Shown here: positions 31,159-34,886 of the stretch, in pieces
How positions within the stretch are numbered: position 1 is the first letter of the stretch
Layout of the letters: the number at the start of each line of letters is the position of its first letter
NCBI GenBank assembly: GCA_023388075.1
Contig: JAEWGX010000124.1
Location: 1-34,886 of the forward strand
Length of the DNA stretch: 34,886 bases
Source of the DNA: Pseudomonadota bacterium
GTDB taxonomy: Bacteria > Pseudomonadota > Gammaproteobacteria > Burkholderiales > Burkholderiaceae_E
Direction of reading: 5' to 3'
Notes under the pieces: model-generated
What the model was told of the DNA's origin: nothing
The model's database searches: none
Seen by the model: the letters and a program-made list of their open reading frames with translations, nothing else
Made by a program: the position numbers and the translations under genes

Positions 31159-32103
31159 ATGCAAGAAACCATGAACAATCGGACCGACAACGAGCGGCGA
31201 ACCGGCTCCAACCTAGTCGCCAACGAGTCGGGTACGCCCCCGCTGAATCCCAACGCCCTGGCCAACCGGGCCGCGCTCATGATGGGCGCCATCCTCGTTG
31301 CCAACGGCAAGCTGCGCCAGGACCAGATCGACCTGGTTCTCAACGAGCAGCGCATCACCGGCCAGCGCTTCGGTGAAACCGCGATCCGGATGCGGCTCGT
31401 TTCCCACGCGGACGTGGACGAGGCGCTCGCGCTGCAGTTCGGCTACTCATCGGCTCGCGCCACCGCCCTGGCGTTGCCGGATACGGTGACGAGCGCGGTC
31501 AATCCCTATTCGCCCTTCGCGGAGGCGCTGCGCGGCCTGCGCAGCCAGCTGATGACCCGCTGGTTCGACGGCACGCCCGGGCGCTCCACGCTGGCGATCA
31601 CCAGCGTGGACAGGGGTGACGGCAAGAGCTTCGTCTGCGCGAACCTCGGGGTGGCCTTCTCCCAGATCGGCGAGCGCACGCTCATCATCGACGGTGACCT
31701 GCGCCACCCGACGCAGCACCTCAACTTCGGGCTGCGCAACCCCATGGGACTTTCGGGAATCCTGAGCGGTCGCGCCGGGCTCGAGGAGATCATGGACTTC
31801 CCGACGTTGCCGAACCTGTCGGTGCTCCCGTCGGGCCCGCAGCCCCCGAACCCTCAGGAGCTCCTCGGCCGCGAGACGTTCATCGAGCTGTTGAACATCC
31901 TTGCCGGCCGCTACGACGTCATCCTCATCGACACGCCCTCCGCCCAGGAAGCTTCCGACGCGCTCGTCATCTGCCAGCGCGCCCGCGGCGCGCTCATCGT
32001 GGGTCGCAAGGACCGCACGAAGGCGGGCGAGATCGCCCAGCTCGCCTCCGTGATGGCGACGTCGCACATCACGCTGCTCGGGGCCTCGCTCAACGAGTAC
32101 TGA
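31159..32103 (+). CDS. epsG: Chain-length determinant tyrosine kinase EpsG with MshEN-like N-terminus
   Basis: A 314-residue cytoplasmic BY-kinase. Kinase motifs are Walker A TSVDRGDGKS (148-157), Walker A' LIIDGDLR (175-182, Asp178 and Asp180) and Walker B VILIDTP (254-260). The EALRGLRSQL helix (122-131) precedes them. It partners EpsF to control polymer length by phosphorylation cycling. The N-terminal part holds two 24-residue motifs, 41-64 and 70-93, separated by exactly five residues, in register with the MshEN c-di-GMP-binding consensus (G-x-x-L-V-x-x-G ... I-x-x-x-L-x-x-Q; R-F-G-x-x-A-I ... V-x-x-x-L-x-x-Q). Two consensus positions differ (Met41 for Arg; Arg79 for Gly). The C-terminus ends LNEY with one tyrosine instead of a Tyr cluster. 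It is divergent from epsF. Confidence 0.92.
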   Translation: MQETMNNRTDNERRTGSNLVANESGTPPLNPNALANRAALMMGAILVANGKLRQDQIDLVLNEQRITGQRFGETAIRMRLVSHADVDEALALQFGYSSARATALALPDTVTSAVNPYSPFAEALRGLRSQLMTRWFDGTPGRSTLAITSVDRGDGKSFVCANLGVAFSQIGERTLIIDGDLRHPTQHLNFGLRNPMGLSGILSGRAGLEEIMDFPTLPNLSVLPSGPQPPNPQELLGRETFIELLNILAGRYDVILIDTPSAQEASDALVICQRARGALIVGRKDRTKAGEIAQLASVMATSHITLLGASLNEY

Positions 32104-32110
32104 TCGGCGG

Positions 32111-32127
32111 GTCCGCGGAACGCGGAC
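32111..32127. terminator. GC-rich hairpin between convergent epsG and GT14 genes
   Basis: GTCCGCG, loop GAA, CGCGGAC is a perfect 7-base stem, seven bases after the epsG stop and in the 41-base convergent gap. No T-run follows on either strand, so termination would be weak or Rho-assisted, but the position is right for a shared terminator. Confidence 0.45.
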
Positions 32128-32144
32128 GCGCCCTCGCGGTCTCT

Positions 32145-33131
32145 TCAGCCGCGCCGGGCGAGCGCCGGCGCCCGATCCTGCTCGGTCGCGAGCATCTGCC
32201 TGACCGCCTGCCGGACCGGGCTCTTCGGATCCTCCGGAAACTTGCGGGCGAAGTAGGCGCCGGAGCGCCGGATCTCCTCGAGGCTGGTGATGTCGAACCA
32301 GGCCGGCCGGGCGTCTATGAACCGGGCGATGTAGTGGACCGCGGGTGCGCACGGCAGGCCCGAGTTCCTGAAGATGCTCGGGAAATACATCTCGTCGCCC
32401 ATGTGCATCCGGGCGAAGATCGCGGTAAGCGTCTCGTCGTCGGCCCGCTCGAGCAGATGGGCGCACCCGCGCCGTGATGCGGTGAACCAGGTACTGCCGG
32501 CATAGCACGGGAAAGACGCCCCGAATGGATGGCTGAAGCCATATCCCCTCGCCGCGAGCCTCGTGATCGCCCAACCGGCCCTCGCGCGGATACCATCCAG
32601 TCCGCCCGCCCGGGCGAGCGAGTCCACCGGAAAGGAAAGCCCGTCACGATTCTCCACCGCCACGCCGTTCCCGAAGTACCACTTCCGTGCACGCCGCAGT
32701 ACCCGCTGGCGCGGCGTGTCGGCGGCCGCGAAAGCGCGCCAGCCATGGCTCATCAGGGCGTGCGCGTCGCAGTCCAGCCGGACCGCGTCCACCAGGAAGT
32801 CGGCGCGCACGGCGCCGAGGTGAGCCTCGAACTCCTCGATCGGCCGCACCGGCAGGCATGTCGGGCTCAATAGCTGGAAGTAGTCGAAGCGCTCCCGGGC
32901 CATGGCTTCCCGTACCAGCCGCAGGATGCCGCGGGAAAACCCCCAGTTGGCCCAGCCGGTGCGCTCCGGCTCCTCGACATACGAGAGGTTGGGCCGTTGG
33001 AGCCTGAAATCGGGTTGCTGCGCCCAGTCATGGTGCAGCATGACTGGATGCTCCGGTCCGAGGGCGTCGACGAGGCTTGCCACGGTCGCCGCTGGCTGGA
33101 CTGCCGACATGATGCCAAAGAGGATTCGCAT
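32145..33131 (-). CDS. GT14-like (core-2/I-branching) glycosyltransferase
   Basis: A 328-residue protein resembling the beta-1,6-N-acetylglucosaminyltransferase (GT14) family. Family-like features are the N-terminal ILFGIMSAVQPAATVASLVDAL and MLHHDWAQ, the FDYFQLLSPTCLPVRPIEEFEAHL segment (82-105), AGSTWFTASRRGCAHLLE (211-228) and GDEMYFPSIFRNSGLP (245-260), where the acidic residues are the likely catalytic site. There is no signal peptide or membrane helix, so it acts in the cytoplasm, unlike the Golgi enzymes. The ATG at 33131 is unambiguous. It is transcribed toward epsG and away from the AI-2E gene. It may add a branch sugar to the locus polysaccharide; the donor is not readable. Confidence 0.85.
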   Translation of the reverse strand: MRILFGIMSAVQPAATVASLVDALGPEHPVMLHHDWAQQPDFRLQRPNLSYVEEPERTGWANWGFSRGILRLVREAMARERFDYFQLLSPTCLPVRPIEEFEAHLGAVRADFLVDAVRLDCDAHALMSHGWRAFAAADTPRQRVLRRARKWYFGNGVAVENRDGLSFPVDSLARAGGLDGIRARAGWAITRLAARGYGFSHPFGASFPCYAGSTWFTASRRGCAHLLERADDETLTAIFARMHMGDEMYFPSIFRNSGLPCAPAVHYIARFIDARPAWFDITSLEEIRRSGAYFARKFPEDPKSPVRQAVRQMLATEQDRAPALARRG

Positions 33132-33311
33132 GCTTGATGGGGTTGTTGGGCTCCCGGACGGATTGCAGCACCGACGCGCGCCGCACGCCGTGACCTATCT
33201 CACCCCTCCGGGATGTCGGATTGTTGCAGGTTTGGAGGCCAGACGCCGGACTTCAGGGTCGGGGCTTCGGGCATGCGGATACACTGTCCCGTCGGAACCC
33301 GCCCACGATCG
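33132..33311. other. Divergent gap between GT14 and AI-2E genes
   Basis: This 180-base region separates two divergent starts and must hold at least one promoter. A -10-like TACACT (33280-33285) sits 26 bases before the AI-2E ATG, but no matching -35 was found. The AI-2E reading frame stays open back to 33213, without family-like residues. Confidence 0.3.
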
Positions 33312-34565
33312 ATGCTGATCAAACCGAAATGGCTGCCCGTCCTGGGCCTGGTCGTCACCGCACTCGCCGCGCTGGTGATCGTGTGGAAAGGCCTGATCGT
33401 CCCCGCCTTGCTGGGTCTCCTGGTCTATGCCTGGACCTGCCTGCTGGCGGACCGGATCGTCAAGGTGAACGGCCATGCCCGCGGGCCGGCGCCTGCCGTC
33501 GAGGACGTGTCGCGCTGGGCCGCCGGCGTGAGCGGAGCGATCGTCGGGGTGCTGGTGATCACGGTCTTCGTGCTCATCACCTTCTGGACGATCCGGCTGG
33601 GCTACACCAACGACCTGCGCATCTTCCTGCTGCGCATCGAGGGATCGCTCGACGTGCTGCGCCACGCGCTGCCGGAATCCCTGGCGACCACCATCCCGGA
33701 GGACCTGACCGCACTCAAGTCGCAGGCGTTCGCCCTGCTTCGCAGCAAGGCGGCGGAGCTCGGGAGCCTGGGCGGGACGGTGGTGCACATCATCATCCAG
33801 GGGCTCTTCGCCATCCTGGTCGGCGCGCTCGCGGCGGTGGCGACCTGGCGGCCGCGCCGGCTGCACTCGGAAGAGTACTTCATCTCCCGGTTGCTGCTGA
33901 TCCTGGAGCGCGTGGTGATCGCGCAGCTGCGCATCGCCGTCTTCAACACCTCGATGACGGCCCTCTACCTCTTCGTCATCCTCCCCGCGTTCGGCTTCGT
34001 GCTGCCCTTCCGCGGGCTCCTCTGCATGTTCACGCTCATGACCGGCATCCTGCCGGTGCTGGGCAACCTGCTGGCCAACACGGTGCTCGCGCTCATCTCG
34101 TTCGCGGTTTCACCGTGGCTCGCCATCGCCTCGCTGGTCTACCTGATCGCGATCCACAAGACCGAGTACTTCATCAACGCGCGCACGGTCGGCTCGCGGG
34201 TCTCGGTGGCTTCCTGGGAGATCCTCGCGGCGATGCTGACCGGTGAAGCCCTCTTCGGCGTGCCGGGGCTGGTGACGGCGCCGCTGCTCTACCCGTTCTT
34301 CAAGCGCGAGATCAGCCGCCTCTGGGCACGGCAGAGCGATGCGATGGCCGCCGCCGCGCCGGAGCCGGCTGCGCATGAGGCAGCGCTGCGGATGCAGGCA
34401 CCCGCCGACGATGCGCTTCACCACCCGCCGGAGCCACCCGTGGCCGGCAACGCCGCGCTGCACGAGTTGCCGTCGGTCTGGAGCCGCCGGCAGGCGGTGG
34501 AGACTGTCGTCAACGGCGGCGCGGAACCGTCGGCGCATGTCTCCGGTGCCTCCGAACGCCGCTAG
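33312..34565 (+). CDS. AI-2E family (UPF0118) membrane transporter
   Basis: A 417-residue integral membrane protein. Two hydrophobic segments near the N-terminus, a soluble amphipathic region (about 95-145, IEGSLDVLRHALPESLATTIPEDL) and a C-terminal group of membrane helices follow the AI-2E family plan. Typical C-terminal runs are FVLPFRGLLCMFTLMTGILPVLGNLLANTVLALISF, then INARTVGSRVSVASWEILAAMLTGEALFGVPGLVTAPLLYPFFKRE. Members export autoinducer-2, ions or other small molecules; the substrate cannot be told. The frame is open back to 33213, but residues before the ATG at 33312 do not look like protein of this family. A ~70-residue Ala/Pro/Glu-rich cytoplasmic tail ends the chain. Its TAG overlaps the opposite gene's stop in CTAG. 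Confidence 0.87.
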   Translation: MLIKPKWLPVLGLVVTALAALVIVWKGLIVPALLGLLVYAWTCLLADRIVKVNGHARGPAPAVEDVSRWAAGVSGAIVGVLVITVFVLITFWTIRLGYTNDLRIFLLRIEGSLDVLRHALPESLATTIPEDLTALKSQAFALLRSKAAELGSLGGTVVHIIIQGLFAILVGALAAVATWRPRRLHSEEYFISRLLLILERVVIAQLRIAVFNTSMTALYLFVILPAFGFVLPFRGLLCMFTLMTGILPVLGNLLANTVLALISFAVSPWLAIASLVYLIAIHKTEYFINARTVGSRVSVASWEILAAMLTGEALFGVPGLVTAPLLYPFFKREISRLWARQSDAMAAAAPEPAAHEAALRMQAPADDALHHPPEPPVAGNAALHELPSVWSRRQAVETVVNGGAEPSAHVSGASERR

Positions 34566-34886
34566 GGGGCTGTCGGAGACTCCTTCTCCATGAGCTGCTC
34601 CCACCGCGCCATGGTCGCGTCGATCTCCTCCTCCAGCGCCGCAAGCCGTGCCTGGTGGGCGCGGATCTCGTCGGCCGGCGACTTGTAGAACTCCGGCTCG
34701 GCCATCGCGTCCTGCAGGCGCTGCTGCTCCCGCTCGAGCGCTTCGATTCGCGCCGGCAGTCCGGCGAGCTCCCGACTCTCCTTGTAGCCGAGGCCGGATC
34801 TGGCGTCGGCCCGGCGTGCCCGCTCCCCGCCCGCCCGGTTGCCGCCGCCCTCCCCGGCTGGGGCCGACGCGGAAGCCGCCGCCACG
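34562..34886 (-). CDS. ABC-F family ATPase, C-terminal end (partial, Uup-like)
   Basis: The frame is open through the right edge of the window, so only the last ~108 residues are seen and the ATPase domains are missing. An Ala/Gly/Arg-rich linker is followed by GYKESRELAGLPARIEALEREQQRLQDAMAEPEFYKSPADEIRAHQARLAALEEEIDATMARWEQL, the coiled-coil C-terminal domain of Uup-type ABC-F proteins (pattern YKExRELexLPxrIexLExEq). Uup-like proteins act on ribosomes or branched DNA. It converges on the AI-2E gene, sharing CTAG as overlapping stop codons. Confidence 0.88.
   Translation of the reverse strand, partial: VAAASASAPAGEGGGNRAGGERARRADARSGLGYKESRELAGLPARIEALEREQQRLQDAMAEPEFYKSPADEIRAHQARLAALEEEIDATMARWEQLMEKESPTAP

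Noticed and set aside
30509..31174. Short open frames in the epsF-epsG gap (for example 30509-30973 - and 30920-31174 +)
   Set aside because: No ribosome sites, no recognisable domains, Pro/Arg-rich translations; more likely regulatory DNA.
33213..33311. Extension of the AI-2E gene upstream to 33213
   Set aside because: The 33 extra residues include clustered Cys and Arg unlike the family, and the ATG at 33312 precedes the first membrane helix directly.

Overview
The window is about 34.9 kb of very GC-rich bacterial DNA, densely packed with genes and without RNA genes, insertion sequences or CRISPR arrays that I could see. Gene content (a betaproteobacterial-style EpsF/EpsG exopolysaccharide pair, a Liv-type ABC operon with amidohydrolases, XdhC/CoxI, YqiK, Uup-type ABC-F) points to a high-GC betaproteobacterium, probably Burkholderiales-like. 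That placement is inference; no rRNA or other phylogenetic marker is present.

Region 1 (1-2706, + strand): the membrane-anchor end of a protein that may be CoxG, then an XdhC/CoxI molybdenum-hydroxylase maturation factor, then a membrane diguanylate cyclase with an intact GGEEF site and I-site.

Region 2 (2744-17314, - strand): twelve genes in one unbroken directon with tiny gaps or 4-base overlaps. In transcription order they are two paralogous metal-dependent amidohydrolases, a complete branched-chain-amino-acid-type ABC importer (permeases LivH and LivM, a binding protein, ATPase LivG, and a LivF fused to a Tm-1-like/UPF0261 ATP-binding domain), a stand-alone PEP-hydrolase-like TIM barrel, a YqiK-type flotillin, an SRPBCC protein, an SRPBCC-quinone oxidoreductase fusion and a HAD phosphatase. 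A divergent TetR-family regulator (17445-18272) faces it across a short intergenic region holding a perfect 9-2-9 inverted repeat. The likely reading is an inducible uptake-and-breakdown system for an unknown small molecule, with the two halves of the plant Tm-1 architecture attached to the transporter ATPase.

Region 3 (18343-33131): an exopolysaccharide locus. On the + strand are a secreted protein, a SAM methyltransferase and a lipoprotein; the secreted protein and the lipoprotein are paralogues of a family I do not recognise. On the - strand run epsF (Wzz-like), a Wzy/ligase-like polymerase, a Wzx-like flippase and three GT4 glycosyltransferases. Divergent from epsF is epsG, a tyrosine autokinase (BY-kinase) whose N-terminus carries two tandem 24-residue MshEN-like motifs, a possible c-di-GMP input. 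A GT14-like transferase lies convergent to epsG. No initiating phosphoglycosyltransferase or outer-membrane export protein is present in the window.

Region 4 (33312-34886): an AI-2E-family membrane protein converging on the truncated C-terminal end of an ABC-F ATPase. Their stop codons share the bases CTAG.
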